12,152 nucleotides of DNA. Source: Pseudomonadota bacterium (lineage in GTDB: Bacteria > Pseudomonadota > Gammaproteobacteria > Burkholderiales > Burkholderiaceae_C). Each line of letters opens with the position of its first letter. Position 1 is the first letter of the stretch. The translations under genes were made by a program, and so were the position numbers. The notes beneath the pieces were generated by a model. The model was not told the origin of the DNA. It ran no database searches and was given only the letters and a program-made list of their open reading frames with translations. The stretch covers positions 1 to 12,152 of the forward strand of contig JAEXBL010000477.1 of the NCBI GenBank assembly GCA_023394015.1, in the 5' to 3' direction. Below, piece by piece: positions 1 through 6,383 of this stretch.

Positions 1-497
1 CGGCCATTCTGGTGGCGCTGCTGATTGCCGGCGTGGGGCGCGCGCTGTTCCCCAACGCCGACGAGTCGCTGGCCTTCGGCGTGCTGATCATCGCCATCTC
101 GCTCACCGGCTGGGTGCAGTACGCGCGCACGGTGCGCGGCTCCACCATGGTCGAGCGCGGCAAGGAATACGTGCAGGCCGCGCGCGTGACCGGCGTGGCG
201 CCGTGGCGCATCATGCTCAAACACGTGCTGCCCAACGTGACCGGCCCGGTGCTGGTGCTGGCCACCATCCACGTGGCCACGGCCATCATCACCGAGGCCA
301 CGCTGTCCTTCCTGGGCGTCGGCGTGCCGCCGACCTCGCCCTCGCTGGGCACGCTGATCCGCGTCGGCAACGACTACCTGTTCTCGGGCGAATGGTGGAT
401 CACCATCTTTCCCGGGGTGATGCTGGTGCTGATCGCGCTCAGCGTGAACCTGCTGGGCGACTGGCTGCGCGATGCGCTCAACCCGCGGCTGCGATGA
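1..497 (+). CDS. Peptide-type ABC transporter permease, DppC/OppC-like (5' partial)
   Basis: Inner-membrane permease of a dipeptide/oligopeptide-type ABC importer. The reading frame is open from base 3, so the N-terminal part lies outside the window and the GTG at 12 is internal. The visible C-terminal part has hydrophobic membrane segments (around LLIAGVGRAL, LAFGVLIIAISLTGWV, VLVLATIHVATAIITEA and FPGVMLVLIALSVNLLG). It also has the cytoplasmic EAA loop typical of this family, EYVQAARVTGVAPWRIMLKH, which contacts the ATPase subunits. The end, LRDALNPRLR, is the usual DppC/OppC ending, so the stop is natural. Two ATPase genes of the same transporter type follow, which supports the family. 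Substrate (dipeptide, oligopeptide, glutathione, nickel) cannot be told from this fragment. The TGA stop is embedded in the repeat element that follows. Confidence 0.9.
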   Translation, partial: AILVALLIAGVGRALFPNADESLAFGVLIIAISLTGWVQYARTVRGSTMVERGKEYVQAARVTGVAPWRIMLKHVLPNVTGPVLVLATIHVATAIITEATLSFLGVGVPPTSPSLGTLIRVGNDYLFSGEWWITIFPGVMLVLIALSVNLLGDWLRDALNPRLR

Positions 498-626
498 CAA
501 ATGACCTCGCTGCGCTTCGATGACGGCGGCTGCGCCGCCATGACTTTGCTCTGGCGCGGCGCGGTATCTGTCATTCGTCATTGAAGCCGCGTCAGCGGCG
601 AAGTCATGGAGCGAAGCGAGGTCATT
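494..626. repeat. Palindromic intergenic element (REP/MITE-like) inside the ABC transporter operon
   Basis: This 133-bp stretch fills the gap between the permease stop and the first ATPase gene. The outer arms 500-516 and 610-626 are inverted repeats matching at 16 of 17 bases (AATGACCTCGCTGCGCT against the complement of AGCGAAGCGAGGTCATT). Further in are two perfect hairpins: GGCGGC-TGC-GCCGCC at 525-539 and GCCGC-GTCA-GCGGC at 586-599. The left half carries four ATGAC words (494, 501, 520 and 539) and the right half four GTCAT words (570, 577, 603 and 621), so the whole element is roughly symmetric. It has no open frame of its own. Genes of such transporters are usually nearly contiguous, so I infer an inserted small repeat. 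Confidence 0.65.
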
Positions 627-654
627 GCGCACGAAACCGAACCAGACCCCACTT

Positions 655-1707
655 ATGGCACTGCTAGAAGTCAAGAACCTGATCGTCGAATTTCCGCACC
701 GCCGCGGCACGCTGCGGGCGCTGGACGACATTTCCTTCGACATCGCGCCGGGCGAGATCCTGGGTGTGGTGGGCGAATCCGGCGCGGGCAAGTCGCTCAC
801 CGGCGCCGCCATCATCGGCCTGCTGGAGCCGCCGGGCCGCGTGGCGGGCGGCCAGATCGTGCTGGAAGGCCGCCGCATCGACCACCTGCCGCAGGAGCAG
901 ATGCGCCACGTGCGCGGCCGGCAGATCGGCGCCATCTTTCAAGACCCGCTGACCTCGCTGAACCCGCTCTACAGCGTGGGCCGGCAGCTCACCGAGACCA
1001 TCCAGACGCACCTGCCCGTCAGCGCCGCCGAGGCGCGCCAACGCGCCATCGAGCTGCTGAAGGACACCGGCATCCCGGCCGCCGAGCAGCGCATCGACCA
1101 TTACCCGCACCAGTTCTCGGGCGGCATGCGCCAGCGGGTGGTGATCGCGCTGGCGCTGGCGGCCGAGCCCAAGCTGATCGTGGCCGACGAGCCGACCACC
1201 GCGCTCGACGTCTCCATCCAGGCGCAGATCATCACGCTGCTGAAAAAAGTGTGCCGCGAGCGCGGCGCGGCGGTGATGCTGATCACGCACGACATTGGCG
1301 TGATCGCCGAGACCTGCGACCGCGTGGCCGTGATGTACGCCGGCCGCATCGCCGAGATCGGCCCGGTGCACGAGGTCATCAACCACCCGGCGCACCCCTA
1401 CACGGCGGGGCTGATGGCGGCCATTCCCGACATGGAGGTGGACCGCGAGCAGCTCAACCAGATCGACGGCGCCATGCCGCGGCTCAACGCCATCCCCGCC
1501 GGCTGCGCCTTCAACCGGCGCTGCCCGCAGGTGTTCGAGCGCTGCCGCGTCGAGCGGCCGGACCTGATGCCCGCCGGCGCCACGCGCGCCGCCTGCTGGC
1601 TGCATGATGCGGCGTCTTTTCCCCAGGGGGACGGCGCCCCCGCATGGCCTGCTGCTCCGCGGCCCCCTGACCGCGCTGGGGCTGTGGCCCAAGGAGGCGC
1701 CGCATGA
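655..1707 (+). CDS. Peptide-type ABC transporter ATP-binding protein, DppD/OppD-like
   Basis: One of two cytoplasmic ATPases that drive the importer. Visible motifs are Walker A GESGAGKS (40-47), Q-loop Q96 in IFQDP, signature FSGGMRQ (154-160), Walker B LIVADE (174-179) and H-loop H212. The C-terminal oligopeptide/dipeptide-transporter region follows ([10 protein letters not shown] near 244), with cysteines C284, C290, C297 and C314. A cysteine set like this has been linked to an iron-sulfur cluster in a crystallised DppD; that is family knowledge, not seen here. I chose the ATG at 655 because MALLEVKNL is the normal family start. The in-frame TTG at 625 lies in the upstream repeat, and neither start has a clear Shine-Dalgarno sequence. 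The protein is 350 residues, somewhat long: after RAACWLHD (about 318) there is a low-complexity Ala/Pro/Gly tail encoded by a very GC-rich stretch. The stop overlaps the next start (ATGA). Confidence 0.93.
   Translation: MALLEVKNLIVEFPHRRGTLRALDDISFDIAPGEILGVVGESGAGKSLTGAAIIGLLEPPGRVAGGQIVLEGRRIDHLPQEQMRHVRGRQIGAIFQDPLTSLNPLYSVGRQLTETIQTHLPVSAAEARQRAIELLKDTGIPAAEQRIDHYPHQFSGGMRQRVVIALALAAEPKLIVADEPTTALDVSIQAQIITLLKKVCRERGAAVMLITHDIGVIAETCDRVAVMYAGRIAEIGPVHEVINHPAHPYTAGLMAAIPDMEVDREQLNQIDGAMPRLNAIPAGCAFNRRCPQVFERCRVERPDLMPAGATRAACWLHDAASFPQGDGAPAWPAAPRPPDRAGAVAQGGAA
1691..1697 (+). promoter_or_regulatory. Shine-Dalgarno site for the second ATPase gene
   Basis: AAGGAGG lies six bases before the ATG at 1704, inside the end of the preceding gene. 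It fixes the start of the second ATPase and supports translational coupling through the ATGA overlap. Confidence 0.8.
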
Positions 1708-2756
1708 ACGACGTGATGCACGTCCCGCATACCGAAGCAGCGACGCCCGCTGCCGAGGCCGCGCCGCTGGTGCGCGCCGACGGCCTGGCCAAGACCTTCG
1801 ACGTCTCACCGCCGCTGCTCAACCGCCTGCTGGAGCGCAAGCCGCGCCAGCTGCTGCACGCGGTGGACGACGCCACCTTCACCATCGCCAAGGGCCAGAC
1901 GCTGGCGCTGGTGGGCGAATCGGGCTGCGGCAAGAGCACCGCCGCGCGTCTGCTGGTGGGCCTGTACGAGCCCACGCGCGGGCGCTTTCACTTCGACGGG
2001 CAGGACGCGCACGCCGCCTTCCAGGCCGGCGGCGAGCGCGCCCGCCTGCTGCGCCAGCGCATCCAGATGATTTTTCAGGACCCCTACGCCAGCCTCAACC
2101 CGCGCTGGAAGGTGGGCGACATCGTGGCCGAGCCGATGCGCGAGCACGACACGGTGCAGGGCAAGGCCGCGCTGGAGCAGCGCGTGGGCGAGCTGCTGCA
2201 GTCGGTGGGCCTGTCGGCGGCCGACATGCTGAAGTACCCGCACCAGTTCTCGGGCGGGCAGCGCCAGCGCATCTCGATCGCGCGGGCGCTGGCCACGCAG
2301 CCCGAGTTTCTGGTGTGCGACGAGCCGACCAGCGCGCTCGACGTGTCGGTGCAGGCGCAGGTGCTGAACATCATGAAGAACCTGCAGCGCGAGCAGGGGC
2401 TGACGTATCTCTTCATCAGCCACAACCTGGCCGTGGTGCGCCACGTGAGCGACCACGTCGGCGTGATGTACCTGGGCCGCATCGTCGAGCTGGCGCCCAA
2501 GCCGCTGCTGTTCAGCACGCCGCGCCACCCCTACACGCGCATGCTGCTCGACGCCATCCCCAAGATGCACGACACCGGCCGCGCCCGCACGCCGGTGCAG
2601 GGCGAGGTGCCCAACCCGCTCAACCCGCCGCCCGGCTGCACCTTCCACCCGCGCTGCCCGCACGCCAACGCCCGCTGCAAAGCCGAGCGCCCGGCCATGC
2701 TGCGCCTGCACGGCATCGAGGTGGCCTGCCACGCGGTGGAGGAGGGCCGCATCTGA
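1704..2756 (+). CDS. Peptide-type ABC transporter ATP-binding protein, DppF/OppF-like
   Basis: Second ATPase of the importer, expected to pair with the upstream DppD-like subunit under the membrane permeases. Visible motifs are Walker A GESGCGKST (71-79), Q125 in the Q-loop MIFQDP, signature FSGGQRQ (182-188), Walker B LVCDE (203-207) followed by PTSALDV, and H-loop H240 in FISHNLAVV. The C-terminal family region includes RHPYTRMLLDAIP (274-286) and CTFHPRCP, with cysteines C312, C318, C325 and C342. At 350 residues it is close to family length. The start has a strong ribosome site and overlaps the previous stop by 4 bp. It appears to be the last gene of the operon; the inverted-repeat element beginning 23 bp downstream may act as its 3' boundary. 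Confidence 0.94.
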   Translation: MNDVMHVPHTEAATPAAEAAPLVRADGLAKTFDVSPPLLNRLLERKPRQLLHAVDDATFTIAKGQTLALVGESGCGKSTAARLLVGLYEPTRGRFHFDGQDAHAAFQAGGERARLLRQRIQMIFQDPYASLNPRWKVGDIVAEPMREHDTVQGKAALEQRVGELLQSVGLSAADMLKYPHQFSGGQRQRISIARALATQPEFLVCDEPTSALDVSVQAQVLNIMKNLQREQGLTYLFISHNLAVVRHVSDHVGVMYLGRIVELAPKPLLFSTPRHPYTRMLLDAIPKMHDTGRARTPVQGEVPNPLNPPPGCTFHPRCPHANARCKAERPAMLRLHGIEVACHAVEEGRI

Positions 2757-2779
2757 CGTATCGGAAGACTGGAAAGCCG

Positions 2780-2964
2780 AACAGCCGGACGCAAAGGACG
2801 CAAAGGATTCGCGAAGGACGCGAAACAATACAAAGCCTTGATAGGGTTGGAGTCGAAGCTTTGCACGGTTCAAGCTCGAAGTTCTTTTTCATGAATGGCT
2901 CGTGGAATTTTTTGCGTCCTCTGCGTTCACTTTGCGTCCTTTGCGTCCTTTGCGTCCGGCTGTT
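2780..2964. repeat. Large inverted-repeat element built of GGACGCAAA units
   Basis: The arms 2780-2807 and 2937-2964 are perfect inverted repeats of 28 bases. Each arm is made of tandem 9-base units GGACGCAAA, two on the left and three on the right. They continue inward through a diverged 11-base unit (GGATTCGCGAA left, GTGAACGCAGA right) into another unit (GGACGCGAA left, GGACGCAAA right). The central part, about 2830-2905, is less GC-rich and has no credible gene. Units of this kind occur as scattered intergenic repeats in many bacterial genomes (recalled, not checked). The element takes up most of the 303-bp gap between the ABC operon and the oxidoreductase gene. The rest (2965-3059) holds only a short hairpin, GCTAT...ATAGC at 3002-3018, and no promoter I can call with confidence. 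Confidence 0.8.
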
Positions 2965-3059
2965 TTCAAGCGCTTGGATCAGCGCTCAATCCTCTCCATT
3001 CGCTATCACTTGAATAGCTGGTCTGGCTTGTCCAGCGGCCTTTGATACCCTGTTTGATC

Positions 3060-3617
3060 ATGAAGAACCGTCGCTTTCTGTTTCTCGTCGCCGCCACGCG
3101 CGAGCCCGGCCACACCGGCAACACCGAATGGCTGGCGCGGCAGGCCGCCGCCGCGCTGCCGCCCGAGGTGCCGCAGCAGTGGCTGCACCTGGCCGGCATG
3201 GCGCTGCCGCCGTTCGTCGACCGGCGCCACACCAGTGGCAGCTACGCGCCGCCCGAGGGCGATCTGAAAGCCCTGCTCGACGCCACGCTGGCCTGCACCG
3301 ACCTGGTGTTCGTCACCCCCGTGTACTGGTACAGCCTGCCCAACAACTTGAAGACCTACTTGGACCACTGGAGCGCCTGGATGCGCACGCCCGGCGTGCC
3401 GTTCAAGGAGCAGATGGCGGCCAAGCGCCTGCACCTGATCACCACCAGCGGCGACCGCGCCAAGGCGCAGCCGATGATCGAGTCGGTGCGCCTGTGCGCC
3501 GAATTCCTGTCGATGGGCTGGGGCGGCGTGCTGTGGGGCAAGGGCGGCGCGCCCGGCGCCGTGCAGGCCGACGACGAGGCGGTGGCCGTGGCGCGCGGCT
3601 TTCTCACCCGGCACTGA
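3060..3617 (+). CDS. Flavodoxin-fold NAD(P)H-dependent oxidoreductase
   Basis: A 185-residue protein resembling NAD(P)H-dependent FMN reductases/quinone reductases of the flavodoxin-like fold. The N-terminal strand and phosphate loop read [21 protein letters not shown] (roughly 5-25), where flavodoxin-like proteins bind the FMN phosphate. The block [25 protein letters not shown] (about 81-105) is the characteristic flavin-contacting PxYWxxxPxxLKxxxD segment. The expected role is two-electron reduction of a quinone, nitro or azo-type substrate in the cytoplasm; the true substrate cannot be inferred. I start at the ATG at 3060 because the hydrophobic first strand follows it directly. The TTG at 3042 would add only six residues. 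No clear Shine-Dalgarno sequence precedes the ATG. It lies 40 bp upstream of tal but tal has its own probable promoter. Confidence 0.82.
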   Translation: MKNRRFLFLVAATREPGHTGNTEWLARQAAAALPPEVPQQWLHLAGMALPPFVDRRHTSGSYAPPEGDLKALLDATLACTDLVFVTPVYWYSLPNNLKTYLDHWSAWMRTPGVPFKEQMAAKRLHLITTSGDRAKAQPMIESVRLCAEFLSMGWGGVLWGKGGAPGAVQADDEAVAVARGFLTRH

Positions 3618-3645
3618 GGCTGTGCGCGCGGTCATCGCGGCGCGG

Positions 3646-3651
3646 GATAAT
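3646..3651 (+). promoter_or_regulatory. Probable -10 box of tal, giving a leaderless or nearly leaderless mRNA
   Basis: GATAAT lies six bases before the tal ATG at 3658, in otherwise GC-rich sequence. A start point the usual 6-8 bases downstream would fall on or next to the ATG. There is no Shine-Dalgarno sequence in between. The -35 region (around 3621-3628) is a poor match to TTGACA, so the call rests on the -10 box and its position. Confidence 0.45.
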
Positions 3652-3657
3652 CAGCGC

Positions 3658-4605
3658 ATGAACCAGCTCGACGCGCTCAAGCAACTTACCACCGTCGTCG
3701 CCGACACCGGCGACTTCCGTCAACTGGCCCAGTTCCAGCCGCAGGACGCCACCACCAACCCGTCGCTGATCCTGAAGGCGGTGCAAAAGCCCGACTACGC
3801 GCCGCTGCTCAAGGACACCGTGGCGCAGCACCGCGGCAAGCCCATCGACGAGGTGGTCGACCGGCTGCTGGTGCGCTTTGGCTGCGAGATCCTGTCCATC
3901 ATTCCCGGCCGCGTGTCCACCGAGGTCGATGCGCGCCTGTCCTTCGACGAAGACGCCACCTACACCCGCGCCGAGCGCCTGATCGAGCTGTACCAGGCGG
4001 CGGGCGTGCCCACCGAACGCGTGCTGATCAAGATCGCCAGCACCTGGGAGGGCATCCGCGCCGCCGAGCGACTGCAGCAGCGCGGCATCGCCTGCAACCT
4101 GACGCTGCTGTTCAGCTTCTGCCAGGCCGTGGCCTGCGGGCAGGCGAAGGTGCAGCTCATCTCGCCCTTCGTCGGCCGCATCTACGACTGGTACAAAGCC
4201 AAGGCCGGCGCGGCGTGGGACGAGGCGGCCATGGCCGGCGCCAACGACCCCGGCGTGCAGTCGGTCACCCGCATCTTCAACCACTACAAGCGCCACGGCA
4301 TCGCCACCGAGGTGATGGGCGCCAGCTTTCGCAACGTCGGCCAGATCACCGCGCTGGCCGGCTGCGATCTGCTCACCATCAGCCCCGAGCTGCTGGCGCA
4401 ACTGGCCGCCAACGCCGCGCCGCTGCCCCGCGCGCTGGATGCCGACGCCGCCAGGCAGCTCGATTTGCCTGCCGTGCAGTACGACGAGGCCCGGTTCCGC
4501 CTGGCCCTGAACCAGGACGCCATGGCCACCGAGAAGCTGGCCGAGGGCATCCGCGCCTTCATCGCCGATGCCGAGAAGCTCGAAACCTTGATGCAGGCAG
4601 CGTGA
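3658..4605 (+). CDS. tal: Transaldolase
   Basis: Cytoplasmic enzyme of the non-oxidative pentose phosphate pathway. It moves a dihydroxyacetone unit from sedoheptulose 7-phosphate to glyceraldehyde 3-phosphate, giving erythrose 4-phosphate and fructose 6-phosphate. The 315 residues match the TalB-type length. Signature DATTNPSLI lies at 30-38, the Schiff-base lysine is K125 in [13 protein letters not shown], and acidic residues near 16 (VVADTGDF) and 89 (STEVDARLS) fit the TalB active-site aspartate and glutamate. The phosphate-site region [11 protein letters not shown] and the late [12 protein letters not shown] block are also present. The ATG at 3658 is chosen because MNQLDALKQ is the usual beginning; the frame runs upstream to 3622 without homology. 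It sits next to pgi, so two enzymes that make or use fructose 6-phosphate are adjacent. Confidence 0.97.
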   Translation: MNQLDALKQLTTVVADTGDFRQLAQFQPQDATTNPSLILKAVQKPDYAPLLKDTVAQHRGKPIDEVVDRLLVRFGCEILSIIPGRVSTEVDARLSFDEDATYTRAERLIELYQAAGVPTERVLIKIASTWEGIRAAERLQQRGIACNLTLLFSFCQAVACGQAKVQLISPFVGRIYDWYKAKAGAAWDEAAMAGANDPGVQSVTRIFNHYKRHGIATEVMGASFRNVGQITALAGCDLLTISPELLAQLAANAAPLPRALDADAARQLDLPAVQYDEARFRLALNQDAMATEKLAEGIRAFIADAEKLETLMQAA

Positions 4606-4630
4606 CCCCGTTGCAAAAACATCATCGGCC

Positions 4631-4700
4631 GTCATTCCGGCGAAAGCCGGAATCCATTGGCGGTCATGAAACACAGGGATGCCCGCGTGCGCGGCCATGA
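4631..4700. repeat. GTCATTCC...GGAATCC interspersed repeat between tal and pgi
   Basis: A perfect hairpin at 4634-4653 pairs ATTCCGGC with GCCGGAAT around a GAAA (GNRA) loop. It is followed at 4679-4698 by an imperfect one, ATGCCCGCG-TG-CGCGGCCAT, with one mismatch. The pattern GTCATTCC-hairpin-GGAATCC...GGATGCCCGC...CATGA is a scattered repeat I recall from many beta- and gamma-proteobacteria. Its core resembles the neisserial dRS3 repeat (ATTCCC-N8-GGGAAT). It fills most of the 121-bp tal-pgi gap. An in-frame ATG upstream of pgi (4679) lies inside the second hairpin, which argues against that start. Confidence 0.75.
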
Positions 4701-4726
4701 TGGGCGTGGAAACGAAGGCTCCTCTG

Positions 4727-6334
4727 ATGGATTGGCGCGATCGCCCGCGCTGCGACGAAACGCCCGCCTGGGCGCTGCTGCAGCATCACTTTGCGCAGCA
4801 TTTCAGCGGTGCCAAGGCCTTTGATCTGCGCGAAGCCTTCGCGCGCAATGCGCAGCGGGCCGAACGCTTCAGCTTCGAGGCCCCGCAGGTCTTTGCCGAC
4901 CTGTCCAAGAACCTGATTGACGACGAGGCGCAACGCCTGCTGACGCAACTGGCCGAGCAATGCGGCGTGGCCGCCTGGCGCGACGCCATGCTGGCCGGCG
5001 AGCACGTCAACACCAGCGAGCAGCGCGCCGTCACGCACGTGCATTGGCGCTCCGGATCAGATCAGGCTGCAGCGCCTGCTGAAAAAGTGCTGAAAGCTCC
5101 TGAAAGCATAGCGTCTCTGCAGCGCGAGGCGGCCGCCATCCAGTCCGCCATGCTGGCCTTCTCCGACGAAGTGCGTGCCGACGGCGCCATCACCGACGTC
5201 GTCAACCTGGGCATCGGCGGCTCCGACCTCGGCCCGCGCCTGGTGGTGCAGGCGCTGCGCACGAGGGGCCAAGACCAGCGCACGGGCCCGCGCGTGCATT
5301 TCGTCGCCAACATGGATGGCCATGAACTGGCCGAGCTGCTGCCCCGCCTGCGCGCCGAGCGCACGCTGTTCATCGTCGCCTCCAAGAGCTTCGGCACCGC
5401 CGAGACCATGCAGAACGCGGCGTCGGCGCGCGCCTGGTTCAGGGCGCAAGGCGGCACCGACGTGGCGCGCCACTTCGTCGCCGTCAGCACGAACACCGCC
5501 GCTGTCGAAGCCTTTTGCGCCGGCCGCTGCTTCGCCTTCGACGAGGGCGTGGGCGGGCGCTACTCGCTGTGGTCGCCGGTCGGCCTGGCCATTGCCATCG
5601 CCATCGGCTCGGAAGCGTTCCGCCAGTTGCTCGCCGGCGCGCACGCCATGGACGAGCATTTCGCGCAGACCCCGCTGGCGCGCAACCTGCCGGTGCAGCT
5701 TGCGCTGCTCGATGTGTGGCACCGCAACTTCCACCACTTCGGCAGCCGCTGCATCGCGCCCTATCACCACGGCCTGCGCCGCCTGCCGGCCTACCTGCAG
5801 CAGTTGGAGATGGAGAGCAACGGCAAGCGCGTTGATGCGCGCGGCCGCGCGCTGCCCTTCGACAGCGCGCCCGTCACCTGGGGCGAGGTCGGCAGCAATG
5901 GCCAGCACGCCTTCTACCAGCAACTGCACCAGGGTACGCAGGTGGTGCCGGTCGAGTTCGTGCTGATGCGCCAGCCCGCGCACGGCCTGCCCGGCCACCA
6001 CGACAAGCTGCTGGCCAACGCGCTGGCCCAGGCTCGGGCGCTGATGGTGGGTCAGCCGGGCGACGCGCCCGAGCGCCACTTTCCCGGCAACCGACCGTCC
6101 ACCGTGCTGCTGCTGCCCGACCTGCAGCCGCGCAGCCTGGGCGCGTTGCTCGCACTTTATGAGCACCGCACGGCCGTGCTGGGCGCGCTGTGGGGCCTGA
6201 ACAGCTTTGACCAATGGGGCGTGGAGCTGGGCAAGCGGCATGCGCTGCCGATCGAGGCCGCATTGCAACCGGGTGGCGATGCTGCGGCGCTCGATGCCTC
6301 GACCGCGGCGCTGGTGCGGCGCCTGCGGGCTTGA
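4727..6334 (+). CDS. pgi: Glucose-6-phosphate isomerase
   Basis: Cytoplasmic enzyme that interconverts glucose 6-phosphate and fructose 6-phosphate. The 535-residue product has the sugar-phosphate site NLGIGGSDLGP (160-170), ASKSFGTAETM (218-228), family signature VGGRYSLWSPVG (275-286), MESNGK with catalytic glutamate E363, NGQHAF with H394, and QWGVELGK with K503. The start at 4727 (MDWRDRPRCDETPAWALL) fits family N-termini. In-frame ATGs at 4679, 4697 and 4700 lie in or at the edge of the upstream repeat. Residues 103-133 are odd: the usual RAVLHxALR segment reads RAVTHVHWR, and the following codons (5057-5116) use many A/T-ended forms, including AAA, CCT, TCT and ATA. The frame is intact, so I treat the gene as functional. 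It converges with the L,D-transpeptidase gene across 49 bp without a convincing terminator. Confidence 0.96.
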   Translation: MDWRDRPRCDETPAWALLQHHFAQHFSGAKAFDLREAFARNAQRAERFSFEAPQVFADLSKNLIDDEAQRLLTQLAEQCGVAAWRDAMLAGEHVNTSEQRAVTHVHWRSGSDQAAAPAEKVLKAPESIASLQREAAAIQSAMLAFSDEVRADGAITDVVNLGIGGSDLGPRLVVQALRTRGQDQRTGPRVHFVANMDGHELAELLPRLRAERTLFIVASKSFGTAETMQNAASARAWFRAQGGTDVARHFVAVSTNTAAVEAFCAGRCFAFDEGVGGRYSLWSPVGLAIAIAIGSEAFRQLLAGAHAMDEHFAQTPLARNLPVQLALLDVWHRNFHHFGSRCIAPYHHGLRRLPAYLQQLEMESNGKRVDARGRALPFDSAPVTWGEVGSNGQHAFYQQLHQGTQVVPVEFVLMRQPAHGLPGHHDKLLANALAQARALMVGQPGDAPERHFPGNRPSTVLLLPDLQPRSLGALLALYEHRTAVLGALWGLNSFDQWGVELGKRHALPIEAALQPGGDAAALDASTAALVRRLRA

Positions 6335-6383
6335 TGCGGCAGAGCGCGCTCGTTCTTGGCTGAGTTGGGGCAGGCGCGGCGCT

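Noticed and set aside
664..1809. Minus-strand open frame opposite the DppD-like ATPase, and the plus-strand shadow frames 606-1607 and 1604-3013.
   Set aside because: They overlap two clear ATPase genes in other frames, and their translations are Arg/Ala/Pro-rich without motifs.
2531..2892. Minus-strand frames running through the GGACGCAAA repeat with products such as LRPLRP and ILCVLCVRLFG.
   Set aside because: These peptides are translations of the tandem repeat units and occur as false ORFs wherever such repeats lie.
3604..4698. Minus-strand open frame opposite tal (364 codons).
   Set aside because: Antisense shadow of a conserved transaldolase; Gly/His/Gln-rich composition.
4679..4726. 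Upstream pgi start adding 16 residues.
   Set aside because: The ATG lies in a repeat hairpin, the added residues have no family match, and the ATG at 4727 gives the expected N-terminus.
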